Source of the DNA: Bacteroides zoogleoformans
GTDB taxonomy: Bacteria > Bacteroidota > Bacteroidia > Bacteroidales > Bacteroidaceae
Assembly: GCF_002998435.1 (NCBI RefSeq)
Contig: NZ_CP027231.1
Location: forward strand, 2,521,001-2,585,000
Direction of reading: 5' to 3'
Length of the DNA stretch: 64,000 bases
The translations under genes were made by a program, and so were the position numbers. A model generated the notes under the pieces. It had not been told where the DNA came from, did no database searches, and saw only the letters and a list, made by a program, of their open reading frames with translations. Below, one piece after another: positions 27,087 through 35,135 of the stretch (the stretch's first letter is position 1; every line of letters begins with the position of its first letter).

Positions 27087-27094
27087 TATCTTTG
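27087..27094 (+). promoter_or_regulatory. Possible promoter -7 box before the lysis genes
   Basis: TATCTTTG matches TAnnTTTG. It lies after the HTH gene and before a strong hairpin and the holin gene. No clear -33 TTTG at the right distance. Confidence 0.4.
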
Positions 27095-27106
27095 CGTTGT
27101 AATTAT

Positions 27107-27144
27107 GCCCTTGACAGCCATTTTCAGGTTGTCGGGGCTTTTTT
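27107..27144 (+). terminator. Intrinsic terminator between the putative promoter and the holin gene
   Basis: GCCCTTGACAGCC pairs with GGTTGTCGGGGC (one bulged T, two G-U pairs), loop ATTTTCA, followed by six T. It terminates the upstream unit, or sits in a short leader if the promoter at 27087 is real. Confidence 0.75.
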
Positions 27145-27206
27145 ATGCCCGCCGTACAGCAAAGTATTGAAGTTTTTAATTTTAAATAATGTTAAACGAT
27201 TAAATT

Positions 27207-27689
27207 ATGAAAGGATTGAATGAGCTGTTTGTCGTGGCGTGGATGCTATTCGGCATCTACATCGAGGTGTTTATTATGATAATGGCAGACCTATGGAGCG
27301 GTGTGCGCAAGGCCAAGGCGCGGGGCGAGGTAAGGTCAAGTTTTGGATACAAGAAAACTATCGACAAGATAGCCAGATACTATAACGCACTGATTGCGCT
27401 TAGCGTTATTGACGTTATGCAGATGGGCGGAGTATGGTATCTGCATTGTTATTATGGATGGTCGGTGCCCATCTTCCCTGTAGTGACACTGTTCGGGGCG
27501 TTGGGTATCTCACTCGTGGAGCTTAAGTCTATCTATGAGAAAGCCAACGAAAAGGTGCGCAATGAATATAAAGAGGTTGCTGCACTCGCTGCCGAGATAG
27601 CCAAGAACCGCACCGAGCCCGCCGAGATAGCACAGGCGATAATCGAGTATATGAATAAGGGTAAGGAGGTACGCAATGAAGCCGAATGA
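27207..27689 (+). CDS. Putative holin
   Basis: A 160-aa membrane protein with hydrophobic segments at about 8-28 (VVAWMLFGIYIEVFIMIMA), 57-75 and 80-105, and a charged C-terminal helix (about 115-160). It precedes the peptidoglycan hydrolase, overlapping it by 14 nt. Segments and tail fit toxin-secretion/phage-lysis holins of the PF05105 type. It should form the inner-membrane lesion that triggers lysis. Confidence 0.72.
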   Translation: MKGLNELFVVAWMLFGIYIEVFIMIMADLWSGVRKAKARGEVRSSFGYKKTIDKIARYYNALIALSVIDVMQMGGVWYLHCYYGWSVPIFPVVTLFGALGISLVELKSIYEKANEKVRNEYKEVAALAAEIAKNRTEPAEIAQAIIEYMNKGKEVRNEAE

Positions 27690-28191
27690 ATTTGTAAGGT
27701 GGATATATCCGCAAGCCAAGAAGATGGGAGAAATCGACCCCGTGTTTGTCACCGCACAGGCTGCACTGGAAAGCGGCTGGGGAAAGTCTGCAATAGGCAA
27801 TAACCTCTTCGGCATCACCAAGGGCAGCACGTGGCCCGGTGCCGTACAACTGGTAACGACTACCGAGTACTTCTCACGCCCGGATGTAGCGTTCAAAGCC
27901 CCCGAAAAGGTGATTCAGGTGGTTAAACTGTCGGAGTACCGGTACAAGTACACCGTTAAGCGACTGTTCCGTGATTACGACAGCGTGGCCGATTGTCTTG
28001 CCGACCACTTCATGCTGCTTCAGCGTCCGCAGTTTGCCGACGCTTGGCCGTACCGGAAGAATCCCGAACTTTTTGTCTGCAAGTTAGTGGATAACGTAGG
28101 AGGCAAGTATGCCACTGCACCGGATTATGCGGACATCATGGGTAAGGTGTTTAATATGGTCAGACGAATCGTAAAGGAGGAAGGATTATGA
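27676..28191 (+). CDS. Endolysin, glucosaminidase (FlgJ/GH73-like)
   Basis: A 171-aa enzyme expected to cut the peptidoglycan glycan backbone. AQAALESGWGKSAIGNNLFGI (split) at about residues 27-47 is the family signature, with Glu32 the general acid. Later YDSVADCLADHFMLLQ (about 100-115) and YATAPDYADIM (about 141-151) are also GH73 motifs. No signal peptide, so it depends on the upstream holin. Overlaps both neighbours. Confidence 0.88.
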   Translation: MKPNEFVRWIYPQAKKMGEIDPVFVTAQAALESGWGKSAIGNNLFGITKGSTWPGAVQLVTTTEYFSRPDVAFKAPEKVIQVVKLSEYRYKYTVKRLFRDYDSVADCLADHFMLLQRPQFADAWPYRKNPELFVCKLVDNVGGKYATAPDYADIMGKVFNMVRRIVKEEGL

Positions 28192-28613
28192 CGGGAAAAG
28201 AATACCAAGAAGCCAAACGCCTTTTGCATATAGGTTGCATAGCTGTTATCCTTATGATGCTTATGTTACTGTTGCATGGGTGCTCATCCGTCAGGTACGT
28301 GCCCGTAGAGACAACTAAAATAGAGTATCGTACCCGCGACAGCATCCGGTATGACAGTATATACAAGCATGACAGTATATACGTCCTTGATAAAGGAGAC
28401 ACCGTATATAAGTATATCAAGCTGATGGAGTATCGATACCTCTTTATCAATAAGACGGACACCGTCCTACAAACAGATAGTGTGCAAGTGCCCTACCCCG
28501 TCGAAAAGAAACTAACCAAATGGGAAAGTGTTAAGCTTGATATGGGCGGTTGGATGTTCGGGGCGTTGATTGTGCTTTTGCTGTACATCTTGTACAGGCG
28601 ACATATTAAGTAG
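28188..28613 (+). CDS. Putative unimolecular spanin (u-spanin)
   Basis: A 141-aa protein with a lipoprotein-type signal: hydrophobic core 15-29 then LLLHGC with Cys32, and a second membrane span at the C-terminus (about 119-137, GGWMFGALIVLLLYILY) ending in basic residues. The middle is repeats of Tyr/Asp/Ile strands (DSIRYDSIYKHDSIYV). An outer-membrane lipid anchor plus an inner-membrane C-terminal helix in one chain is the architecture of T1 gp11-like u-spanins, which fuse the membranes in the last lysis step. It overlaps the endolysin stop. Confidence 0.65.
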   Translation: MTGKEYQEAKRLLHIGCIAVILMMLMLLLHGCSSVRYVPVETTKIEYRTRDSIRYDSIYKHDSIYVLDKGDTVYKYIKLMEYRYLFINKTDTVLQTDSVQVPYPVEKKLTKWESVKLDMGGWMFGALIVLLLYILYRRHIK

Positions 28614-28633
28614 ATGGTACTTTTTGTTCACAG

Positions 28634-28668
28634 TAAAGGCGGCCACCCGTGATGGGTAGTCGCCTTTA
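28634..28668. terminator. Bidirectional terminator between late and early arms
   Basis: TAAAGGCG (28634-28641) pairs with CGCCTTTA (28661-28668), with an inner ACCC/GGGT stem. It separates the + strand lysis genes from the converging - strand operon. Confidence 0.7.
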
Positions 28669-28738
28669 TTGTTGATTGAGCAAAAATGTTAGAATATTAT
28701 GCGCACAAAATGAAGTTATTTATGCGTAAGAGTCTGAT

Positions 28739-29278
28739 TTATTCATTTTTAAATCCTTCTGAAAAATCTTTGTTCATGAATAATTCAGCAAGCCCCGTTA
28801 TCTGCTTCAAGCGAAGCAATTCATCTGCATCCATTCCGATATTCTTCATTATCCAAGCATCCGACATGCCGGATTTGGTTAATTCCGCAACAATATTACT
28901 CATCAGCTCTACATCATGAGAGCCGCGGGCACGGTTATGACGAATGGTAGATGCCATACGATTTGATACATCTTTTTCAATAACGACTACCGGCATCATC
29001 CCGTTTTCGCGTTCGTAGATATCCCGATGCTTCAGCATGACCGTATAGCGGTGAAAGCCATCTACAATTTCGTATTTGTCTATATCCGCAAGGTAATAGC
29101 ACACTATCGGCATCGTATATCCGTCCTCCTTGATCGATTGATAAAGCAGCTTCATTTCCGGAGGAGCAACACTGTTAGGATTATAACTGTTTGCCTGTAT
29201 TTTTTCTACCGGTATGGCTTTTACATTATATACCGGGCTTTTATATTCTGATTTCTCTTCAAATAAATCTTTCATCAT
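28739..29278 (-). CDS. ParB-like protein, IbrB-like
   Basis: A 179-aa ParB/sulfiredoxin-fold protein. Core motifs are about residues 20-30 (IPVEKIQANSYNPN), DGFHRYTVM near 73-81 (a GxHR-type motif) and NRARGSHDVELM near 114-125. IbrB partners of PAPS-reductase-like IbrA are such proteins, found on phages and islands. It overlaps the IbrA-like stop by 4 nt. Confidence 0.75.
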   Translation of the reverse strand: MMKDLFEEKSEYKSPVYNVKAIPVEKIQANSYNPNSVAPPEMKLLYQSIKEDGYTMPIVCYYLADIDKYEIVDGFHRYTVMLKHRDIYERENGMMPVVVIEKDVSNRMASTIRHNRARGSHDVELMSNIVAELTKSGMSDAWIMKNIGMDADELLRLKQITGLAELFMNKDFSEGFKNE

Positions 29279-30549
29279 AATATATTCTTATATTTTTCCA
29301 TTATTGCTTTTCGTCTTTCCATCTCATGCTTAGTCTGGGAGAATCCCATATACTTACACAAATGGTCGTTCTTCATAATGCATATACACATCCGCTTGTA
29401 TGTAGGTATCTCTTTGAACTCGGCAATATCGATGTCATCTATATACTTCATCCGGACCGGTTTTTTGTCTGTCTTGTAATTAGTGCTATCCTCTACAGTT
29501 ATATCAATGCCAGCATCACGTAGCTTATTGATCGTATCATCAGATAATACACCACCTCTCTCTTGCCAGAATTTCATAGAGGTTGCAAGTTTAGTTCTAT
29601 ATCCCTCTGCTGTTTCTGGCGGAAGTGTATCAAGCAGGAAATACATATAACTTTCCCACGTATGGCCTTTAGGAAGAGTTATCGAGTTCCATCCCATCGC
29701 AGTAGTTCCACCGTATATGCCGGTGAAGTTAACGCCATTAACCCTGCTGACGAGTTTTCCCCATGTATGTGGCTCAATGACGCGATATAGTTTTAAACTC
29801 CCTTGGGCGGCAGATAAGAAGGGACTTGCAACGCGCATCTTTTCGAGTGGAACTCCAGCTTTGTAATATAGGTCATACAGTTTATTATACGACCAGCAGA
29901 AACGTGCATTTGCCGTCCAAACATCTGTTGTGAGCCAATCGAATATCGGGTATGCGTTGTAAACATTATCAGACATTTCTTTTGTCCACTCCAAACCTTC
30001 ATAATTCCGATAGTTCCTATCGCTATGGATAGCCCGCCACCGGTTTAAACTTTCTTGTGTGCGTATACCTACAAGGCAGCAGGTTCTTTTTGCTCCTGTA
30101 CGCTGATGAAGCCATTGCCCGAACTTTTCTTGGAATTCATAGTCCCACATATCTTCCCGGAAGAAATCGAAATCATCCTTTGTGTAACATCCATCCGGCA
30201 TACCGCTTACCCATATATCCCGCTTGGATTCCTCCCACGGCCTCCAATGGTCTTGATACATTGACGTACATGTAGGCACTTTGAAGGGAACACAAACGCG
30301 ATACACGTCTAATATATCAGAGTTGGAGGCGAGGGTATCGTTAACGTATTGCGTAGTGAATTCGTATTGCGCCTCATAGTCCATGTGAAACACTCCAAGA
30401 CGACGGCCAGGGTAATACTTCCGTATGTAATCAATGCAAAGGTTTAGAAGTACTCCGCTATCTTTACCACCCGAGAAAGATACATACACGTTGTCGAACT
30501 CAGAGAATACTCTGTTAAGACGTTCTATTGTTAATTCATGCACATTCAT
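29275..30549 (-). CDS. PAPS-reductase-like protein, IbrA-like (DUF3440)
   Basis: A 424-aa ATP-pyrophosphatase-fold enzyme. The PP-loop SGGKDS is at residues 26-31, followed by an adenylation-type fold with GIRTQESLNRWRAIHSDRNY near 170-190 and the tail domain typical of DUF3440. True PAPS reductases reduce sulfate adducts; IbrA members lack a known substrate and were linked in E. coli to activation of Ig-binding surface genes. It sits between the GNAT-like and IbrB-like genes, with start and stop overlaps. Function here is unknown. Confidence 0.8.
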   Translation of the reverse strand: MNVHELTIERLNRVFSEFDNVYVSFSGGKDSGVLLNLCIDYIRKYYPGRRLGVFHMDYEAQYEFTTQYVNDTLASNSDILDVYRVCVPFKVPTCTSMYQDHWRPWEESKRDIWVSGMPDGCYTKDDFDFFREDMWDYEFQEKFGQWLHQRTGAKRTCCLVGIRTQESLNRWRAIHSDRNYRNYEGLEWTKEMSDNVYNAYPIFDWLTTDVWTANARFCWSYNKLYDLYYKAGVPLEKMRVASPFLSAAQGSLKLYRVIEPHTWGKLVSRVNGVNFTGIYGGTTAMGWNSITLPKGHTWESYMYFLLDTLPPETAEGYRTKLATSMKFWQERGGVLSDDTINKLRDAGIDITVEDSTNYKTDKKPVRMKYIDDIDIAEFKEIPTYKRMCICIMKNDHLCKYMGFSQTKHEMERRKAIMEKYKNIL

Positions 30550-30965
30550 TTGTTTGTATTGAAGTATCTAACGTAGTTAACCCATTCGAATACAGGCTTA
30601 AATCCGCATTCTTTTAATGCTGATTCATCAACCCTTTGCGTAATAACCTCTATAGGACTTCCTTTGAAGTTCTTTAATGCCGCGCTAAGCATGGTTTTAA
30701 ATACCTCCTTGTCACGGTTGTTTACATGATAATTATTTATCTCCACAACGCCCTTTTTAGGTAAGCAAGGCAGAAATCCGATGCATTCCCCTTTTTCTTC
30801 GACAGCAACAACCCATGTGTGTTTTGGTGATGTTTTGAAAGCTGCTCCGCGGTTTTGGCGGAGAACGGAGGGGGACATGACGAGAGGAGCGACAATAGTA
30901 TATAGCCTTTCTTCTACTCCATTGAGAATTATTATTATCATGACGGCAATCATTGGTTGCCACAA
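30546..30965 (-). CDS. GNAT-like protein linked to the IbrA/IbrB pair
   Basis: A 139-aa protein; an internal ATG at 30941 would remove the first 8 residues. Segments such as HTWVVAVEEKGECIGFLPC then a strand-helix pattern are GNAT N-acetyltransferase-like, though the acetyl-CoA P-loop is not clear. It overlaps the IbrA-like start by 4 nt. Such three-gene sets occur on Bacteroides phages; the role is unknown. Confidence 0.5.
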   Translation of the reverse strand: MWQPMIAVMIIIILNGVEERLYTIVAPLVMSPSVLRQNRGAAFKTSPKHTWVVAVEEKGECIGFLPCLPKKGVVEINNYHVNNRDKEVFKTMLSAALKNFKGSPIEVITQRVDESALKECGFKPVFEWVNYVRYFNTNK

Positions 30966-30977
30966 ATATAGCCATAA

Positions 30978-32627
30978 TCATAAGTTTTCGATATATTTTT
31001 TCAATTTTGTTTTGTCATTGATAAGCTTTTTTATTCGATCGGCAATATTTTCCTTTCTTTCAAGACATCTCATTATTCGATGGTCTATCTTGGCGGTTGT
31101 TAATATATCCCACACATGTACTTGATTCTTTTGTCCCTTACGATCCAACCTTCCGATACTCTGCTTCCTCTGGAAGTAAGAGAAAGAATTTGAAAAAAAT
31201 ACGACATTATTAGAAGCATATTGTAGCCCATTTAAACCTGTTCCTCCTGACTGCATCGTTGCAATGAAATACTTCTTATCTCCTCGCACGAAAGAGTCTT
31301 TTTCGGCATCTCGGGTTTTCGGGTTTCTTCCTGAGAACTCTGCGCAATTTTCTTTGCCGAAGAAGTTGATCAGGGTGTCAACCTCAAAAATGAATTTACA
31401 AAAGAACACGGTTTTCTCTTTAAAATTAAGATCTTTCAGTACATCCGTCTTTTCGGTGTGCATCTCAATCTTTTTACCATATGGGCTTATGTAAAATCCC
31501 GAAGTAATTTGCTGCATTCTCGTAAATGTTTGGAATATATCAGTGGCTCGTACTGTATCGTTGACAATAAGTTCCAGCAACCGCTCTTTCTCATACTCAT
31601 ATAATGTTTCCTGTTCTAAACTCAATCCGCAATATTGAGTGTGTTCAATCTTAGCACTAAGCTTTAATACGGAGGAATCTATTTGATATGTGTAAGGTTC
31701 TATTAGTCCCAGTAAGTGGTCAAGATTCTTATAACCAATAACCTCTGTTCCGCTATACCCACCTATTACCAAATACTTTTCTTCAAACTTCAGCCAGTTA
31801 GACACATTAATTATTAAATCGGATAACATTGCATATTGCATGTATAAGTTATGTACATTCTCAGTTACCGGAGTACCTGTCATAACCACTTTATAGCTTG
31901 CTCTATCACAAATTATTTTGATACGCTTAGAGCGTTTTGCAAGCGGATTTTTTATCAAATGTGACTCATCGATGATAATCTGGGTTTCGTTGTCTACATA
32001 TTTCAAGGCTTCAAATATAGCCTTCTTGCTACTTCCCATTGTCTCATGCCCAATAAGTTTCCAATCAAGTCCAGGACAAGTATTCCATAAGTCTATTTGT
32101 TCCTTAAAGTTCCCCTTTGTTGCAACAGGGAGAAACACGAGCACCTTTTTAATTTGCCCAGCATAATATCTGCTGGCGCATAGATCGATGACAATTTTCG
32201 ACTTCATAGTTCCAATGTCGCCGTTTAATGCTGACACCTTCATAGAACACAGGAACCGGAGGGCATCTACCTGATGCTTCTCACTACGTTCGTCATAAAA
32301 CGGAGCAATATCATCTTTTAGGCGTTCAAGCAATGGTACTTTCTTTCGCTTAAGTTCGCAATAGTTAATTATTTCATGGAATTGTTTATAAATTCCCTTT
32401 TTAATTAATTCTGCTTTTTGAACATCGTACAGGTCTCTGCTCCGATAATTCATAACTTGGACGCAAGGGGTTATACGGTCGTTTACAATCTCAAACCATG
32501 TTGAGACCTTGATGTCCTTGGTGTTTGGGTAAAAAGGAAAGTAGAGCCTTTCTACTCCACTTTTCCCTGCTTTATATAACCTCGAATAACGTATTCGAGA
32601 ATTAATATATTCAAGAGCGCTGTGCAT
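30978..32627 (-). CDS. SNF2-type DEAD/DEAH helicase
   Basis: A 549-aa superfamily 2 helicase. Motif I is GDIGTMKSK at 136-144, where the usual Gly before Lys is Met. Motif II is DESH at 220-223, TGTPVTE follows as motif III, and a late QSIGRLDRKGQ is motif VI. The N-terminus (about 1-100) has no HARP domain, but the next gene upstream encodes a HARP-like domain and overlaps its start by 17 nt. Likely acts on replication or recombination intermediates of phage DNA. Confidence 0.85.
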   Translation of the reverse strand: MHSALEYINSRIRYSRLYKAGKSGVERLYFPFYPNTKDIKVSTWFEIVNDRITPCVQVMNYRSRDLYDVQKAELIKKGIYKQFHEIINYCELKRKKVPLLERLKDDIAPFYDERSEKHQVDALRFLCSMKVSALNGDIGTMKSKIVIDLCASRYYAGQIKKVLVFLPVATKGNFKEQIDLWNTCPGLDWKLIGHETMGSSKKAIFEALKYVDNETQIIIDESHLIKNPLAKRSKRIKIICDRASYKVVMTGTPVTENVHNLYMQYAMLSDLIINVSNWLKFEEKYLVIGGYSGTEVIGYKNLDHLLGLIEPYTYQIDSSVLKLSAKIEHTQYCGLSLEQETLYEYEKERLLELIVNDTVRATDIFQTFTRMQQITSGFYISPYGKKIEMHTEKTDVLKDLNFKEKTVFFCKFIFEVDTLINFFGKENCAEFSGRNPKTRDAEKDSFVRGDKKYFIATMQSGGTGLNGLQYASNNVVFFSNSFSYFQRKQSIGRLDRKGQKNQVHVWDILTTAKIDHRIMRCLERKENIADRIKKLINDKTKLKKYIENL

Positions 32628-33195
32628 CTTCTAACTCTTTTTTGAGTTCTGCCAATACCGTGTTATGTTTATCAATATCAGCTTGAATCTCTTCGGGTTT
32701 CCTTTTTTTATTGGGGTATTTAACTTCACACCACCCAGCCTCAATAGCTGCTTTTACATCGCTCATTGTAATCGAAGGACAAGGAACCCCTTTTATAATA
32801 AAGGTTGCATTACGTACCTCTGTACGCCAATTCTTTGTAGATCCTCCTGAACCGTATTCTCCTGATATAAAAACAATATCTTCTCCTAATTTAGCGCCAG
32901 AATTACGACCATGGGCATAAGCAATGGTGCGCCCGAAAAGTTTGACGGGAGCACATGCCCCATATCCGGTAAAATCCTTCACGATCAAATCGCATTCTTC
33001 GTATGGGGATTCCCCGGTAGTTCCAAAGCAAGACAACATCAATTCACGCACGTAGTCTATGATTGTATCATCAAACCACCATGCGCCATCCTCCCATTTC
33101 CCCCTAAGATTACGGGAGCGTGTTACAAACTCTTCATTGTATGGTGTTTCAACCTTAATTTTGTCTTCTATAATAGAAAGTCTGATTTTATTCAT
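32611..33195 (-). CDS. HARP-like small protein paired with a helicase
   Basis: A 194-aa protein whose first 55 residues resemble the HARP/annealing-helicase domain: KVETPYNEEFVTRSRNLRGKW then GAWWFDD. Compare the N-terminus of the 41099-42763 helicase, with VSFRYRPSIVDRIKTIEGK and KVWSIPAS at equivalent spacing. The C-terminus (about 150-190) is a Lys/Glu coiled coil. It overlaps the start of the helicase 30978-32627, which lacks this domain. Confidence 0.55.
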   Translation of the reverse strand: MNKIRLSIIEDKIKVETPYNEEFVTRSRNLRGKWEDGAWWFDDTIIDYVRELMLSCFGTTGESPYEECDLIVKDFTGYGACAPVKLFGRTIAYAHGRNSGAKLGEDIVFISGEYGSGGSTKNWRTEVRNATFIIKGVPCPSITMSDVKAAIEAGWCEVKYPNKKRKPEEIQADIDKHNTVLAELKKELEDAQRS

Positions 33196-33204
33196 AATTT
33201 AATA

Positions 33205-33444
33205 TTATTTTTTATTGAACCATTTTACTTTTTTATGAGAGTACTGCAACTTACAATCCTCTTTTTCAAGAATAAATGCCGCAATCCAGTATGCAGAGGT
33301 TTTCTGCACTTCGTCGTCTCTTCCAAACACCATCGATTTGGGTATGATGGCGCTCGAACCGTCAAAGGCTGTGGCCTTATAAGCTTTCGGCGAAATGCTT
33401 TTCAAATCCGCCAATCTTACGGAGTAGGCTTTTATTTTTTTCAT
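33205..33444 (-). CDS. Small phage protein, unknown
   Basis: A 79-aa basic protein (MKKIKAYSVRLADLKSISPK), 9 bp before the HARP-like gene. Mixed alpha/beta pattern, no family recognised; early-operon protein of unknown function. Confidence 0.6.
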   Translation of the reverse strand: MKKIKAYSVRLADLKSISPKAYKATAFDGSSAIIPKSMVFGRDDEVQKTSAYWIAAFILEKEDCKLQYSHKKVKWFNKK

Positions 33445-33487
33445 GTTATTTGCCCGTTATGCCGGTAGTACAGCGTTATATGTTTTT

Positions 33488-33892
33488 CTATTCGACAATT
33501 CTATACAAAACCACCCTGTCAACATCTGAACAAGTAAACATTTTATTGCCTAATTCTTGATGCAGATTGATGTATGTACACCTGCCTTCATTTGCTAAAA
33601 TAGTCAAGCAGTTTTCTTTGTCTGATATCTGTTTATCAGACATATAGCTTTCCCAGTATTCTTGCTGGGTTTTAAATCCATCAAACCCTGTTCTTCCGGC
33701 TAAATCCCACAAGGAAACCAGTTCGCCTACGGTGAAATCATCCACAACGTCTTGGCCGGCATAGCCAAAGTATATCGTTTGTATTCTCTTCCCGATAATA
33801 TCTGGGAAATCGGATATTGACAACTCTCTAAGTTCGCCATTTCTTGCGGCAAGTCTCATATCGTTCAAAAAGTTTTCTGTTTCCATAATCAT
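33488..33892 (-). CDS. Phage protein of unknown function
   Basis: A 134-aa (or 132-aa from ATG 33886) acidic protein with regions IIGKRIQTIYFGYAGQD and YWESYMSDKQISDKEN. Not recognised. Member of the leftward operon that starts near 34194. Confidence 0.6.
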   Translation of the reverse strand: MIMETENFLNDMRLAARNGELRELSISDFPDIIGKRIQTIYFGYAGQDVVDDFTVGELVSLWDLAGRTGFDGFKTQQEYWESYMSDKQISDKENCLTILANEGRCTYINLHQELGNKMFTCSDVDRVVLYRIVE

Positions 33893-33929
33893 ATTTTTTG
33901 TGGGCGACGGTTAGTCGCCCGTTACCTTG

Positions 33930-34154
33930 TCACTCACCCATACACTCTTTAACGGCATACTGCTCTTTGAGTAAGCACTGAACAGAATGCCCACCTATGC
34001 TAATGAAGTAGTCGACTATCATGTGCCACCTTTTTCTGAAGCATCCGCTTCCTTTCACGTTAGCGATGAAGCTGTCAACTGTTGCGTAGCAAGTATTTGC
34101 GCCGCTGTACTTGCAAATCTCTTCACCCGTGTACTTATTGATGATTGTAATCAT
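33930..34154 (-). CDS. Small phage protein, first gene of the leftward operon
   Basis: A 74-aa Cys-containing protein (SGANTCYATVDSFIANVKG). No family recognised. It is the first gene after the leftward TATATTTG promoter at 34201-34194. Confidence 0.55.
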   Translation of the reverse strand: MITIINKYTGEEICKYSGANTCYATVDSFIANVKGSGCFRKRWHMIVDYFISIGGHSVQCLLKEQYAVKECMGE

Positions 34155-34193
34155 AATTTATAGTATTTATTATTGTTTTTCTTTTGTTTGATG

Positions 34194-34201
34194 CAAATAT
34201 A
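34194..34201 (-). promoter_or_regulatory. Leftward early promoter -7 box
   Basis: Read leftward TATATTTG, exact TAnnTTTG. It points into the 34154-28739 operon. A CTAAACAT-containing operator-like 11-mer lies within 20 bp upstream. Confidence 0.6.
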
Positions 34202-34207
34202 TAGATT

Positions 34208-34362
34208 TATCTAAACATCGACTAATAAAAGTATAGCTTTAACAAAACATTAACATTTTATGAGGATTTAGGTAAAACAATATAAATTCTAAATAATGTT
34301 TAGATATGATGTAAATTAACTACAAAATTGTTGTAACTTTGCATATAGTTATAACTAAACAT
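34208..34362. promoter_or_regulatory. Operator-like repeats around divergent promoters
   Basis: TATCTAAACAT at 34208-34218 and its exact complement ATGTTTAGATA at 34296-34306 form an inverted pair. A third site, TAACTAAACAT, is at 34352-34362 between the rightward -7 box and the regulator ATG. Likely binding sites for the XRE regulator encoded at 34370. Confidence 0.55.
34334..34341 (+). promoter_or_regulatory. Rightward promoter -7 box for the XRE regulator
   Basis: TAACTTTG matches TAnnTTTG, 29 bp before the ATG at 34370. With the leftward box at 34194 it makes a divergent control node. Confidence 0.6.
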
Positions 34363-34369
34363 ACTATAT

Positions 34370-34630
34370 ATGGATATAAAAACGGTAATAAAAGCACGTG
34401 GTTATACTATTGAGCGTATAGCCAATGAATGGGAGAGTAAGAACGGGAAACCCATAACTAAGGGGGCATTGTCGCAATCCATCAATAAAAACCCAACAGT
34501 CGAAACACTCCAAAGGATAGCGAATGTTATTGGATGCAATGTTGGTGATTTTTTCGCTGATGAGTTAGAGAATACCATAATTTGCCCTAATTGCGGTACA
34601 AAACTAAAAATCACAAAAGAAGATGATTAA
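34370..34630 (+). CDS. XRE-family regulator with C-terminal zinc ribbon
   Basis: An 86-aa protein. HTH at about residues 8-58 (IANEWESKNGKPITKGALSQ then the VETLQRIANVIG recognition helix). CPNCG at about 73-77 starts a zinc-ribbon-like tail. Such small Cro/CI-like regulators are common in Bacteroides phages. It overlaps the GIY-YIG start by 8 nt and likely binds the CTAAACAT repeats just upstream, repressing or balancing both divergent promoters. Confidence 0.75.
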   Translation: MDIKTVIKARGYTIERIANEWESKNGKPITKGALSQSINKNPTVETLQRIANVIGCNVGDFFADELENTIICPNCGTKLKITKEDD

Positions 34631-35036
34631 CTACGATAAATTAGAGAAGGTCGGTGAATACCGAAATGGTGAACTTAATATTTGGTTTAAGCCTGTATAT
34701 GGTAAAGATGAAGGCATTGTGTATCTCCTTCGTTTTGGGAATGACTACTATATTGGCTCTTCATCAAATTTAAAGAAAAGGATATACTCACATATACAGT
34801 CTTTGCGAAGCGGCAAACACAGTTCACCTTTAGTTCAAAGTACATTCAATAATACTACATCGTTTGAAGTATATTTATTAATGAGAACCTATAATCGGAT
34901 ACAGAACATGCAAATGGCGGAACAAGGCTTCATTTTATTACTTAACCCTTCACTGAATGGAACTTTACCAAAAGGTTCAAAAAATCCATTTATAGAATTT
35001 ATATGGAAATCGAAAGGACAAGACTACGCCCCATAA
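34623..35036 (+). CDS. GIY-YIG endonuclease
   Basis: A 137-aa protein with GIVYLLRFGNDYYIGSSSNL (about 31-50), the GIY...YIG pair in variant form, and KKRIYSHIQSLRSGKHSS supplying the Arg/His active-site helix. It lacks an obvious added DNA-binding domain. The 31 codons after its stop encode a second zinc-ribbon tail in the same frame, so it looks like a homing-type insertion into the regulator gene. Confidence 0.8.
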   Translation: MINYDKLEKVGEYRNGELNIWFKPVYGKDEGIVYLLRFGNDYYIGSSSNLKKRIYSHIQSLRSGKHSSPLVQSTFNNTTSFEVYLLMRTYNRIQNMQMAEQGFILLLNPSLNGTLPKGSKNPFIEFIWKSKGQDYAP

Positions 35037-35132
35037 GCCGATGCTCTCGAAGTAGAAATACCGGACTTGTTTCAGGTTCCCGACTCGATTGTTTGCCCCA
35101 ACTGTGGCAAAAGGTTTAAGATGGTGGATTAA
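35037..35132 (+). pseudogene. Displaced zinc-ribbon 3' end of a regulator gene
   Basis: Directly after the GIY-YIG stop, in frame, the sequence reads ADALEVEIPDLFQVPDSIV then CPNCGKRFKM and a stop at 35130-35132. It matches the style of the upstream regulator end (ADELENTIICPNCG). It probably was the original C-terminus before the GIY-YIG segment inserted. No start codon of its own. Confidence 0.55.
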
Positions 35133-35135
35133 ACT

